Positions 34,346-45,735 of a stretch of DNA of 64,000 nt are shown in pieces. The translations under genes were made by a program, and so were the position numbers. The stretch is from Siphonodentalium dalli. Its lineage: Eukaryota; Mollusca; Scaphopoda; Gadilida; Siphonodentaliidae. The notes beneath the pieces were generated by a model, which was not told the DNA's origin, did no database searches, and saw only the letters and a list, made by a program, of their open reading frames with translations. The first letter of the stretch is position 1. The number at the start of each line of letters is the position of its first letter. Location: assembly GCA_032622095.1 (NCBI GenBank), contig CP136062.1, positions 195,307,887 through 195,371,886 of the forward strand, in the 5' to 3' direction.

Positions 34346-35017
34346 CTTTACTTCACATCACGATGGAACGACTATATGTCGAAGCAACTAAAGTGAAAGG
34401 CAAGGCCAGAGTGATTCAATTGTTAGAGTGCTGCGATGAACAGTTACGAAAAGATCTGACAAGAACCGCGGGTGGAACATTAACAAATAAGACAGAGGCA
34501 GACGTCCTGCAGACCATAAACACCAGAACACGCTTGCTGTAAGGGAAGAGAACACCATGGTTGCTCTGGTAACCCTGCATAACATGCGTCAGGGTCGTGA
34601 TGAACTGATCCGCTCCTTCTGTGCTCGTCTCTGCTGTCAAGCTTGTGTATGCAAATTCATAATTGAGTGTCCCAATTGCTCACAGAACGTGAATTATACA
34701 GACTCTGTGTTACGCGATGTGCTGACTCGAGGCCTGGCTGGCTTAGAAATCCAACGCGACTTACTTGGTGACAAACATCAGGACATGACATTAGAGGAGA
34801 TTTTTCAATTCGTCGAAGCGAAAGAATCAGGCAAACGTTCTGTGTCTCGTCTTCTCGACCCCCATGGTCACGGCGCCGAGGCAGCTAGCAGCTCCTACAA
34901 GCGCGACAAGAATGCAGCCACAAAGGATCGAAACCAGCGAGACACTGTGAACAAGTCCGAGTTATGCACATACTGTAGAAACAAAGGACATGGAGCCCGT
35001 TCCATCGCCAAGGTCAG
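34346..35017 (+). pseudogene. gag C-terminal part with partial zinc knuckle
   Basis: The frame resumes with YFTSRWNDYMSKQ and, after a shift near 34390, KARVIQLLECCDEQLRKDLT. A further shift near 34535 leads to EENTMVALVTLHNMRQ. Conserved gag segments ILRDVLTRGL-like (VLRDVLTRGLAGLEIQRDL) and FVEAKESGKRS follow. A zinc-knuckle start CTYCRNKGHG lacks its last cysteine. Gag would form the particle shell and bind RNA. The reading is lost after about 35017. Confidence 0.8.
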
Positions 35018-35060
35018 ACAGAACTTCAATTTAGCGAAAGACATGAGAAGTATATAACAT

Positions 35061-35336
35061 TTATCTAGTTCCACTTGTAACAGTGCTACTGGAATTTGCC
35101 TTCAAATACCTGTATGATTTATTCTGGCAAGATAATTGCATGATATTTACAGGCAAATTCCGGTAGCATCATTACTTGTGGAATTACAGAGATTTCACTT
35201 CGCACCTATAGTTAGCTGTGTCAAAGATGCACTTTATGTGCTTGTTTCCGTTCATATTATGGCACCATATCGTTTTTTCTACGACAAAATGCCTGCAAAC
35301 CATACTGTGCAAACTTTCCAGTGTATGAACGTACCC
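35061..35336 (-). mobile_element. Truncated MITE of the GGGTACGTTCATAC family
   Basis: It ends TATGAACGTACCC before TTA at 35337-35339 and is related along its length to the complete copy at 46971-47370. An internal pair CAAATTCCGGTAGCA / TGCTACTGGAATTTG forms a hairpin. The far terminus is missing. Confidence 0.7.
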
Positions 35337-35427
35337 TTAGTAGTTAAATTTATGAAACAGTGTGTGTAACATTTGTAGTCAACTAACTGTACAATGTGCA
35401 TGTTTGTATCTTGTTTCGTGTATACAA

Positions 35428-35936
35428 GTATACCGTCGCGTTAACATATAAGGGACTGTCAGACGGAGGTTAGTTCGCATGCATGCTTTCCTTGATTTGG
35501 GTACACCGGATCTCATAAACATAAACATGTGATATAAAACTATCTTACCTTACCCCATACCAATCTTGAACATTCCATATTTTATTTGTGTGTTTTGTCA
35601 GAATTTGTGTTTTGTGTTCAACATTTATGCATTTACATTTTTCTTCTGTGCACCACCATCTTTTCCTGGGGAGAGGAGCTCCACCTAAGTTGCTCTCCCC
35701 AGAAAAAGATGGTGGTGCACAGAAGAAAAATGTAAATGCATAAATGTTGAACACAAAACACAAATTCTGACAACACACACAAATAAAATATGGAATGTTC
35801 AAGATTGGTATGGGGTAAGGTGAGATAGTTTTATATCACATGTTTATGTTTATGAGATCCGGTGTACCCAAATCAAGGAAAGCATGCGAACTAACCTCCG
35901 TCTGACAGTCCCTTATATGTTAACGCGACGGTATAC
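35428..35936. repeat. Near-perfect 509-bp palindrome
   Basis: Arms of about 248 bp are almost exact reverse complements, from GTATACCGTCGCGTTAAC inwards to CTGGGGAGAG, around a loop of about 17 nt (35676-35692). A 4-bp difference (GCATGCATGC against GCATGC) and a few substitutions are all I see. TA stands at each edge. It is either a young foldback element or an inverted duplication held identical by gene conversion. Confidence 0.9.
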
Positions 35937-37639
35937 AGCTTGTGCTCCAATCCCCATCCGTTCATCCTACATTAGTCTGTTATAAACAAATTTGTTTGAA
36001 ATGTATATATGGGATGCTCAATAAAATATGAAACAACAACCGGATCTCGAAAGGTTGATTTCGGTCTATAAGGATCTCTGAAACATTTATTAGGGGACCA
36101 GGGCTTTCACAATCATGTATAGTACACAAGCAGAGTAATTCATTGCACGGTATATATATAATGAAGCGAACGAAATAGTTAATTCAATATTCAACACCCA
36201 TCTCGAGAATAGATTTGCTTTTCGACTGGTTTTAGTAGTTTAATTTATGAGACAGTGCGTGCAACATTATATTTGGGCAATTCGTAATAACCTTATATAT
36301 ATAGGCATGCAGGGAGGTATGTTCATATTTTTTTACGTAGATGTACACCACCACGCGCGTTAGCCCACGAAACCGCTAAAATGAGATTTACTGCCTATAT
36401 TCTATGAATTTGAGTTCGTCAATTTGGCATATTTCCTATATTTTAGGACCCGGAGTACAATATATGTTTACCGCCCACTGCGATGGGCAATAATACCACA
36501 ATGTGGCACCCGAAAGTCGTTGGGGCTGAGCTGCATGGTCAAGTTTTCATGTTTCCGTTGATAAGGGTGTATATACAATGCATGGTGTCAATTAAAACGT
36601 ACAATTCAATTATAAATGAAGTTTATACAAAATGAATACAACTGCATATATGCACAATTCTATTGAAATTATGCAGTAAAATATGAAACAATGGGGAGAA
36701 TACTATGTTTGATCAAATGAATTTCTAATATCAAAATATTCTGCAAATGTTCGACATATATTTCATTTGTCACGCCATGGTTATCGACTTTCAATATTGT
36801 TTCAACTGCATATGGTTTGGGGGCTTAAAACAGGGATTTCGTCTGACTGTTGTGTAAAATGGGCATTCCATAAGGAAATTATATTCTGTATTAGAAAATA
36901 ATCCGTGGAAGGGGAATAACTATATCTCTTAGTTGTGAATTATGATGCGTTCTGTCTAAATAACGGGGGAAAATTCTTGGTGTGAATATACGAGAATCTC
37001 TGTTACTTGGTGGACACTCCTTTGCCACAGCTGCTCCGTATATTCCGGTAGAATATATATATTTTTGGTTCCTCTCACAAATGGTATATATTAAATATGG
37101 AATATATTGCATATAATGTGATATGGGCATTCGAAAATTACGTGGGCCTTTAACTATATATAGGGTATACTGGGAAATAAAAAAAATTGTACTGGATCTG
37201 TCAAATGGATCTGTGCGATGTACTGCGATTATATTAAGTGATAAAAGTAACAACTGCGTGTTAGTATACAAGTATAGTACGCTGAATATTTGATGGCATG
37301 GAATGAAGCGACGGATGAAACAGTGCCACGTGGAATTCAGAAACACATCATGGTCAGCGAGGTTCTATCTGTTCCAATTAAATTCACTTAATATATGAGG
37401 CACTGCGTAATAATAAATTTTGTAGTCAAAGAAATAAAAGTGCGCATGTACACGGTTGTGTTAACCCATAGAAGACTACCAGACCCACACGTGACACTGC
37501 GGAAACACACGTGATGCAGATATTATGTGTCTCACACAAACTCGTGTTTGTATTACCACGCAGGGATTGTGGAGGCTTACAAAACAGTGGGGTCACAATT
37601 TGGAGGGGGGTGTAGATAACTTATGGAGGTCGGCCAATC

Positions 37640-38256
37640 AGGAGAATATAATGGAACATGTACCGCACACAGCCCCCTGGGGAAAATTACTAAAATACGG
37701 TCACAGAAGGAGTGTTCTGCATATGGCCACACTTGTAACCACTGTGGCAAGGACCATCACGCCTATATATATAGCATGTGCCAATAGCAGAAACAAACCA
37801 AATCCCAAGGTGACATCCAGGTCACATTCCGAGTATGAAGGCGCCATATTCGACCAACTGTGCACGCTTCGTACCGCTGTCGACAATTATTGTGGTCCTG
37901 GTATAACTCTCAACCATCACCTCTACAACCAAATGCACGACACTTGGGTGAAACAAACGTCCAAACCACAGCCGTTCGTCAACCTTACTGTGACTGTGAC
38001 AGCTCGCTGACGACTACAGGCGATTTAATTCGAGCTTACCTCCATGGCCAGGACTGTTGTCATCCCTTGCATGGCAGATACCGGTTGTCAACGTTGCCTG
38101 GTCAGTATAAAGGTTATTCATAGACTCGGTCTGCGAAAGTGCGATCTCATACCTGTTCAACTGAAAATGCATGCCGCCAATAACGAAGGCATCCCCATCC
38201 TTGGTGCAGTTATTATTCGCTTCTCTGGAAAGGACAAATCTGGCAACATGATTTAA
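37640..38256 (+). pseudogene. Nucleocapsid end and aspartic protease
   Basis: A second Cys/His cluster reads CSAYGHTCNHCGKDHH (about 37710-37760) in one frame. NSRNKPNPKVTSRSHSEYEG and a spacer follow in others. The protease active-site triad appears as ADTGCQ (near 38075), with the flap-side segment ILGAVIIRFSG. A retroviral-type protease cleaves the polyprotein. At least three frame changes and a stop at 37788 break it. Confidence 0.75.
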
Positions 38257-39340
38257 ACTCGTCAAATCACCTACGTGACTGATAATTCTGACAAACGTTT
38301 CATCAGTAGAGAAGCATTTATTAGCCTTGGCATGATCACCGAAACCTTCCCAACCGTAGGTGAGGCTCATAAGAATGAAACGGTTCACAGTGTGAGTGAT
38401 GTCAAAGCGGTCAGCGATGAAAATGATAGCGGTATCACCTCCGCCTGCAACTGCCCACATCGCGAACTTCCACCACACATACCATCAAGTCTACCATTTC
38501 CAGCTACTGATGAGAATCGCGAGAGTCTCCAGAAATACCTGCTAGACTACTATAGCTCAAGCACATTCAATCCGTGTGAACACCAATTTTTCTACCAATG
38601 ATGGAGGGTCCCCCGTTACGACTCGTGGTCGACCCAGACGCCAAACGAGTTGCAACACACACTCCGGTACCGGTTCCTATCCACTGGCAAAGGGACGTGA
38701 AGGCATGTCTGGGCAGAGACGTGAGACTAGGTGTACTCGAACCAGTGCCTGTGGGCGAACCCGTCACATGATGTCACCGTATGGTCATCTGTGCGAAGAA
38801 AAATGGCAAACCAAGGCGTACAATCGACATGCAGCCACTAAACACACATGATGTACGAGAAACCCACCACACTCAGTCACCCTTCCGCCAGGCAAAATAT
38901 GTGCCACATGGGACTAAGAAAACAGTGTTTGGTGCATGGAATTGCTACCACAGCATCCCACTTCGAGACGAAGACAAACATTTTACCACCTTCATCACTC
39001 CATTGGGACGATACCGTTACCGCGTTGCACCACTGGGTTACATTGCATCTGGCGATGGCTACTCCCGGAGATTCGACGAAATAGATTCAGATGTCTCCAA
39101 AAAACTAAGTACATTGACGACACACTACTTTGGGCCGACATTCTTGAGGAAAATTTCTTACAGGCATGTAAATGGCTTGACATCTGTGGCAGAAACGGGA
39201 TAACACTCATCCCAGACAAATTTATATTCGGTCAGGACTCAGTTGCGTTTGCGGGCTTCGAGATCACACCAGACAGCCTACGACCTTGCCAGCAGCAATT
39301 CCTCCAGGCAGTTATGGACTTTCCGACTCCAAAAAAACAT
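38257..39340 (+). pseudogene. Reverse transcriptase
   Basis: Recognisable blocks, in different frames, are GPPLRLVVDPDAKRVA, VPIHWQRDVKACL, VICAKKNGKPRRTIDMQPLN, FTTFITPLGRYRYRVAPLGY and the catalytic KYIDDTLLWAD (near 39105). The order and spacing match Ty3/gypsy reverse transcriptases. The first catalytic Asp block is altered (NCYHSIPL where an Asp is usual). A stop splits GEPVT and HRMVICAKK near 38768. Confidence 0.85.
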
Positions 39341-39838
39341 TACAGACGTTCGCTCCTGGTTCGGACTCATAAATCAGGTCTCACAGGCCTTCAGCATGAC
39401 TGAAGCTTTCCTCAAGCCGGGAACGCCATTCCACTGGGACGAAAATCTCGATGAGCTAATGATGGAATCCAAACGAGCGATAGTTAGCGAGATGAAAGAA
39501 GGTGTTCGAATCTTCGACAAATCCAAACCCACCTGTCTCGCTACAGACTGGTCGAAGGTTGAGATAGAGCTGTTCTGCTGCACGACTGGTTGGAGAATAA
39601 CACTTGCCGGAAGCCGCTTCACACATCCTGCCGAATCACGCTATGCCCGGTGGAAGATGAAGCTCTAGCCGTCGCCGATGCCCTAAACAATGCCCGCTAT
39701 TTCGACCTAGGCTGTGAAGATCTCATCATAGCTGTGGACCACAAGCCACTACAGAAATTATTCGGTAACAGGTCACTAGATGACATACGAAACACCCGAC
39801 TCAGAAACCTGAAAGAAAGGGATTCCGCATGAGCCATG
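39341..39838 (+). pseudogene. RNase H domain
   Basis: After the connection segment (DVRSWFGLINQVSQAF, ending in PFHWDENLDELM) comes the RNase H start TCLATDWSKVEIE with a catalytic Asp. VEDEALAVADAL and IIAVDHKPLQKLFGN give the later acidic positions. A frame change falls near 39600-39650. RNase H removes template RNA during reverse transcription. Confidence 0.8.
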
Positions 39839-41289
39839 TACCAGGAGTGAAGCATCGCGATGCAGATACCATCTCTCGTCACCCAATTGGTCAGCCAACA
39901 AAGATGCACCTCGCAGATTACATATCTTGCATCACCGACCTGACCACAAATGACTTGACATCGATAAATTTGCTCTCTTGTCCAGACTCACACCACGCAC
40001 TCCTCACAGGCTTTTGTCGCACCGAAGCAACCCAAGATGACATTAATGACACAGTCCGTTTAGCTGCAATTTCGTCACTAAATTCGCTACAGACTATCAC
40101 TTGGGACAAGGTCCGCACAGCTACCAGCAGCGATAAGAACATGGTGAAATTGGTCGACATAATCGAATCGGGCATGCAAGAATTCCGGCACGACCTCACA
40201 GAAGCACTCCATGAATACCACAAGTTACGTGACCACATGTACATAGTAGATCGAGTCTACAAAGACCGTGTTGTTATGCCACCTTCATTTAGAAAAGACT
40301 GCTTGGCAGCACTTCACGCCGCTCACCAGAGTACTTCATCAATGATCGCTAGAGCTGAGGTATCCGTGTTCTGGCCTGGAATTAATCTTGACATCATTGC
40401 TCTCCGTAACAGCTGCAACCACTGCAGCAGAGTGGCACCACCACAGCCCAGTGCACCGCCTACCCCGCCAACACAACCAGTATATCCATTCCAGTACGTG
40501 TGTGCCGACTTCTTTACACACAAAGGTACAATCTACCTGACAATTGTTGACAGATATTCTAATTGGCCAATTGTTGAAAGGACCACAGGGGGAGCCACCG
40601 GGCTTATCGACAGTCTTCGGAGATCATTCGTCACCTATATGACATACCTGATGAACTCTCATCCGATGGCGGCCCCGAGTTTACTGCTGCTAGTACTCGC
40701 GAATTTCTGACAACATGGGGTGTTCGCCACCGTCTTTCATCCGTTGCCTTCCCACACACTAACTGCCGTGCCGAAGTTTGAGTGAGGACTGTAAAAGGAT
40801 TGGTTACAGGCAACACTGGACCTTATGGTGAACTTGATACTGACTCCTTCCAGCGGACAATGTTGCAATACAGAAACTGCCCTGACAAAGAGACCAAACT
40901 TTCCCCGGCGATGTGTGTCTTCGGGAGGCCCATCAAGGATTTCATTCCCGTACTCGAAGGTTGTTATAAACCCCACCCCCACATGGCAGGAAACTTTGGA
41001 TTCAAGGGAGGAGGCACTGAAGAACCGACACATCAAAGCAGCTGAACGATGGACTGAGCATACCAGAAAACTGTCACCCCTCGTAGGACCCAACCCCAGG
41101 AAATGGGACAAAACAGGGCAAGTGATCGAAGTTCGCCAACATGACCAGTACGTATTACGAGTCGATGGATTGGGGAGAGTGACTCTCAGAAACAGGAAAT
41201 TTCTCCGTAAATACATGCCTGTATACCGACAGAGACCACGACTGGACATCGAGGATGACATTACGAACCATTCGCTGAGACCATATTGA
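39829..41289 (+). pseudogene. Integrase
   Basis: The zinc-binding region shows LHAAHQS and CNHCSR. The catalytic core has Asp in CADFF, Asp in SSDGGPEF and Glu in CRAEV, so all three acidic residues of the D,D,E triad can be read. The second and third lie in a different frame from the first (shift near 40640). After a stop at 40780, the C-terminal region shows CVFGRPIKDFIPV and GRVTLRNRKFLRKYMPV, typical of gypsy integrases, with a further shift near 40960. This is the best preserved part of the element. Confidence 0.88.
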
Positions 41290-41705
41290 GCCCGCGAGAT
41301 GACCACCAACTTGGACACTTCAAACAACATGAACAAACTCGATCTGCCCCACCACCCTCGTTGCTAGCAACACCTTCCTCTCCACAATCGCAGGACGCGC
41401 AATCTCCAGTGGCTATGAATACGCGCTCCCCACTCGAACGGCCAGCAAATCCTGACACCGTCAGCTTGCCCGATCGTCAACTACAAGCTAACAGCCCGCA
41501 GATGATCCCACCATCATCACCTGTCAACCAGCTCGTTCCACCTGATACTCCACCACTGCGGACACCTGGATGCTTATCAACCGGGCCCCGTCCCACAGGA
41601 CAGACTGAGAACCGATCTTCAACCCGAAAACCGTCAAGCTACTCCATTATCCACCAGAAGCTCCAATCGAATCAAATGCAGACCAAGATGGCAAACATCC
41701 GGTGA
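41290..41705 (+). pseudogene. Pro/Ser-rich pol tail
   Basis: A 139-codon frame rich in Pro, Ser, Thr and Gln follows the integrase. Variable tails of this kind are usual after gypsy integrases. There is no env-like membrane protein. Confidence 0.5.
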
Positions 41706-41971
41706 CTACGACATGACTACTGACTAGTGCCATCCTCACAGAATGAGTGCATATCGTTCTATTCACTATAAAACAATCTCCGGCGCCGCATGATTGAAGC
41801 GCGTGTTATACTTTCGTTGACATGATGATGATGATGACAGTGCCGTTTTGAAAAAACATTTACGTTACAGCAACATCATTCGAATTCCTTGTGACATTCT
41901 TCGTCAATTCCAATTCAACAGTTTATCAGCCATTGTTACACCTCCAGAGATATGCCAATGACTTGGGAAGA

Positions 41972-42081
41972 TAGAGAACTATTGACTATTCACTAATTGT
42001 AACAGCTCTATATTTTCATATATAGAGTCCCATCATTTGTATTCTGAATATAGATGAACGAAATGGACGCGTTCCTATCTA
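41972..42081 (+). repeat. 3' LTR (110 bp)
   Basis: Preceded by the purine-rich tract ACTTGGGAAGA (41961-41971), the expected plus-strand primer site, and followed by the ATCAA target duplication (42082-42086). Confidence 0.9.
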
Positions 42082-42086
42082 ATCAA

Positions 42087-43204
42087 GAATACCTCAAAAT
42101 ATTTTCATGAAATCAGAAATAAGAAATAAATTTTACATTACTTAACCCTTCAATTTTTGAAGACAAAAAGCAATTACGATTGACGATTCGTCAACTTTAT
42201 CTACTTATATTATCCTGGACATTCAGAACTTGGGCTTAAATAATCGACCGATTAACTGAATACTAGGGAGATATTCGCAATTCGTTGATTGACAGGTCTT
42301 TCCTCAGCGGATATGGGGTACCATTCCCCCAACCCCTAGCAGAAACCCTGCTATCGGGTATATCCCAATTCCAACATAAAGGAGTCTTGAACATCCTTGT
42401 GACTTGATTTGATTTAACAAGCAGGGACAAGCCTAGAGGCCGACTTGGGGATGTTTTCTCCCTGAAATGTGTCACATGTGACTTCTCCCTATTTTTGTCC
42501 CAGGGAGAAGTGATCTCTCTCATAGCAGAATGCATATGGCCAAACATCATATTTAAAGGATATCTACTCATTCTAGTAATTCTAATTATTATAATGGTGT
42601 TCTTACTCACTATACTGGCTTTATAATTGATTTGTTGTGTTGCATAATACTTATTGGATCATAGAAGGGTGATTTTGGGGTGTAAATTGAACTCCATGCA
42701 TTGTTATTTATTCTTGATAACAGTGCACTTCTCCCTAATAATCAAACGTGGAGAAGTGACTTCACCCAATTTTAAACTTCTGATAGAAAAATGACTAAAC
42801 ATATGATGACGCATCGAAGTAAAGTATGGTATAACGCATCAAAACTTGAATAAAGATATTTGTTATAACTAAAATTATAAAAAAAACTCGCATGTTCAAA
42901 GCTTGGAACTGAACCGTGAATTAAATGCCCAACCAACAGTACACTGTTGCTGCAAGATAAATCAATTAAATCAATGCCTAATTGTCCCACTATATATGTA
43001 ACACAACAACTTTCTCCCAGATAAGTTTGCATAAAATGTGGTTGCAGGCGAGGTATTTAAGAATTTTTCATGTTTTTTTATTATTAAAACATTCGGGAAT
43101 TTATAAACATGTCACCAGGGAGTTGTGTGGAGACGTTAAACTCAGCGTTACCAGGTGTTCGGTGGCATTACGTATTAAGCGTTAAAGATGCATAATCCGA
43201 ATTA
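42087..43204. other. No gene recognised
   Basis: Contains several ACTTCTCCCT / AGGGAGAAGT words (42480-42740) that can pair locally. No exon was seen. Confidence 0.35.
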
Positions 43205-43528
43205 ACGCTAGCAAATTTCTATTTCCGTGGCTTCAGGGGTAAAAAATATTTGATTCGAGTCGAGGAACCCACCCATCAAAGTTCAGAGTGATCAGATATC
43301 GATTTAATTTTTTAGTGGCCCAGTAAAAGCGGACCAAATTGCGGTTGAAGATGGATAACTCTAAAACCAAGTGGCTTTTGTGTCAGATATTTGATATGTT
43401 GACTGTGATTAGCATTATTTTTGGGCAATTAATTGATTCTGATAACTGAAGCGGTATTTCAAAAGAAAAATTTGTTGTTGTTGGAATCTGATGATATGGG
43501 GGCCATCGAATCGGATTGAGTGCCTTTA
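43205..43528 (-). mobile_element. Partial MITE, AGGTACTCAATCCGA family, copy 2
   Basis: It has the internal GGTAAAAAATATTTGATTCG and GAGTCGAGGAACCCA, GATGGATAACTCTAAAA and the end CGGATTGAGTGCCTTTAA. One terminus is degraded. It lies 25 bp from the exon donor at 43552, so it sits in an intron of the minus-strand gene. Confidence 0.7.
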
Positions 43529-43552
43529 AAGAGTTAAGCAATAAGCACATAC

Positions 43553-43759
43553 CACTTCTAGTTTCTTTTGATCGGGTTTATTCACTGGCTCGTGATGACA
43601 GTGACCATTACTAACTGGACCATTACTAGTGCGAGCATTTGGTATCGGTGGAGGTGGTCGACTCATGTCTATTTGCAGACCATTCATTTGTTCGATGACA
43701 TTATTCATATAATACACCCCATCATCCTCTTCCTCGGCCATTAACTGATCAAAGCACTG
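43553..43759 (-). CDS. Host gene exon, proline-rich
   Basis: On the minus strand the 69-codon block ends at a GTATGT donor (43552-43547). It begins either after CCTGTAG (acceptor, start 43759, reading QCFDQLMAEEEDDGVYY) or, in a longer exon, after TTTTCAG (start 43795), in which case an in-frame TAG makes ATG at 43741 the start. It continues MNNVIEQMNGLQIDMSR, then PPPPIPNARTSNG and KPDQKKLEV. Acidic then proline-rich composition suggests an adaptor or cytoskeletal protein, which is only inference; no family was recognised. Confidence 0.65.
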
Positions 43760-43795
43760 CTACAGGAATAACTCCTCCCATAACTCCTCCTCCAC

Positions 43796-44801
43796 CTGAA
43801 AATAATAACCATAACCAATAAAGTCCAAGCCTGCAAATTGTGTGCATGTCATTTGCAGTATGAGGCCCAGAGGGTGAATTTAGTGATGCCAAATTCACTC
43901 TCTGTGAAGTACATTCTGCTTAGGCCTCAACTGCTATGAAAGACCTAGCATCACATTGAAGTTCCACAGTTGAAGATGATGATGTTCGCCCATTAATCAC
44001 CTTGATTATGCATTTTATCTTCTGCAAATTAGGCGATATACAGGTAACAAGACAGGCAATGACTGTGGGTCGCTCACCAGACTGTAAAGACGGAGAAATC
44101 TGGAACTCTGAAGACTAACATGGTCAGTACTTGTCAAATCACTTTGGTAGTTTTAAACAGGGACACGGGTATTGGGTCTTCGTTGAACGGTGAGAGGGGA
44201 TATAGGGGTGTCCACCTTGAAATTTCTAACTGCACACCCCTCCCCCTCCCCACCAGGTCAGGGCTGGCGGTCTAGAAAATCCAGGAGGGCTATTAATTTG
44301 CCTAGGAGGGCTTAAGTCCTCCTCAACTTTTACATTTATGATTTATTTTACCTGAGTTACTACTGCCCTTAGTTTGTCTAATTTTGATGTTGTTTAACTC
44401 CATCCAAATTAATTTTGTTATGTGGGAAAAAAATGCCCAGAGTTGTGAATGTCAAATCCCCCACAGTATGGTATGGTGAATATTTAATTACTGTATGTTT
44501 TATATGTTATAATTAATATGAACCACAAACAAAATGTAAGAGTGTTTGTACTCAACAACGTGTCAGTCGGTGTCCAACCCATGCAACGAAATTGGGTGAG
44601 TTTGTCAATGTTTAAATGTCAATGTTACATAAAATACACAATCAAGTAGCATATTAAATCCAGTATATTACAGTTACAAATGACTGCTTTATTTGTCAAA
44701 GTAATCCATATCCCATCACCGATTACAAGTTGGCATGACAGATTTCGCAGATTGCTGCCTCCGGTGGTCATGTCGCTCTGTATATATTTACTGGGTGTTT
44801 G
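43796..44801. other. No gene recognised
   Basis: Possible intron or upstream region of the minus-strand exon. CCTCC-rich segments near 44240 and 44330 are low complexity. Confidence 0.35.
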
Positions 44802-45036
44802 CAATATGCCCTGTCACTAACTCGCGGCCATTTTGGATCCACCATTCCGTGGTTTTACTTATCTTTCCATATATGGAAGTCATGAATAATTCAAAAGCTC
44901 CATATATGGAAATGCTACTCCAAAACTTTGACCTGTAGCACTGAAACCACGGAACCGGGGCTGGGTGAATCTATGAAACCACGGAACTGGACCTGGTGGA
45001 TCCAAAATGGCCGCGAGTTAGTGGTAGGGCATATTG
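44802..45036. mobile_element. Foldback MITE
   Basis: Terminal inverted repeats of about 45 bp read CAATATGCCCTGTCACTAAC with CGCGGCCATTTTGGATCCACC. A second inverted pair with CCGTGGTTT lies inside, and the centre is a TCCATATATGGA hairpin. It is related to 33184-33500 and 30155-30270. Confidence 0.75.
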
Positions 45037-45199
45037 GGGACATAGAGAATAGCTTATCAACTTTAATAATAATTATTGAATAACATTGTAAACAAGAATA
45101 TTCACCAAAGTGAATGCTAACTTTGAGACATTAGCTCATTATGTTAAAAGATTGTCCGATCGAAGCGAGAAAATGAAGGACGGCCACCAATTTTAGTTT

Positions 45200-45735
45200 T
45201 TAAAGGTTGTACTCAATCGAGACGGTGACATTTGGTTCTCACTATCCACAAACATAATTATGTTGATTTTTATCCAGTGAAATATATTGTAAGTTCGATC
45301 TTATGAAGAGAAATAATTTGTTTTGTTCTTAAATTGCGTGAGAATCGATCAAAAGATCCGATTTACGGACAGTTCGTTCCGGAATTTAATGATGCGGCCA
45401 TCACACTTTGCTACCTTTTCGGAACAGCAGAGAATTGTGTTCCGGATATATGTGAAAATCAACTTTTACGCAATTTAGTTGCCCTTTTGGAAGACCACGT
45501 GCTCAAACGGACAAATTGCGGTTGTAAGATAGATAACTCGAAAATCAAGTGTATGAGCACGTGGTCCTGGATAAGATCTGGTCCACAAACAAGAGAAACA
45601 GAAAATTTCAAACATCGATATCTAATCACTCTGAGCTTTGATGGGTGGGTTCCTCGACTCGAATCAAATATTTTTTACCCCCGAAGCCAAAGAAATAGTA
45701 ATTTAGGAGCGTCTGATCGGATTGAGTACATTTAA
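45200..45735 (-). mobile_element. TTAA-flanked MITE, AGGTACTCAATCCGA family, copy 3
   Basis: TTAA stands at 45200-45203 and 45732-45735, and the ends are diverged versions of AGGTACTCAATCCGA. The 3' half (45520-45735) closely follows copy 1. The inner pair CCACGTGCTCA / TGAGCACGTGG is specific to this copy. A 133-codon frame across it is fortuitous. Confidence 0.75.

Larger units (their letters stand above)
35018..37639. other. Foreign 2.6 kb between gag and pol
   Basis: No retroelement coding remains here. It contains a truncated MITE (35061-35336), a 509-bp palindrome (35428-35936), and three diverged blocks with ATGAGACAGTGCGTG-like words at about 35340, 36236 and 37380, which hint at old roughly 1-kb repeats. 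The right edge is uncertain because gag-like reading may restart near 37625. Confidence 0.6.
31901..42081 (+). mobile_element. Ty3/gypsy-type LTR retrotransposon, full length but broken
   Basis: Two 110-bp direct repeats (31901-32010, 41972-42081) bound the element, and ATCAA is duplicated on both sides (31896-31900, 42082-42086). The internal order is gag, protease, reverse transcriptase, RNase H, integrase, which is the Ty3/gypsy order. Removing the two large insertions leaves roughly 5.5 kb, a normal size for the group. The LTRs differ at five positions of 110. All coding parts contain frameshifts or stops, so this copy cannot be autonomous. The LTRs start TAGAG and end ATCTA rather than TG...CA. 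Confidence 0.9.

Noticed and set aside
40737-41336. 199-codon minus-strand frame
   Set aside because: It is the antisense shadow of the integrase coding region.
45334-45735. 133-codon frame
   Set aside because: It lies wholly within a MITE whose other copies do not keep the frame.
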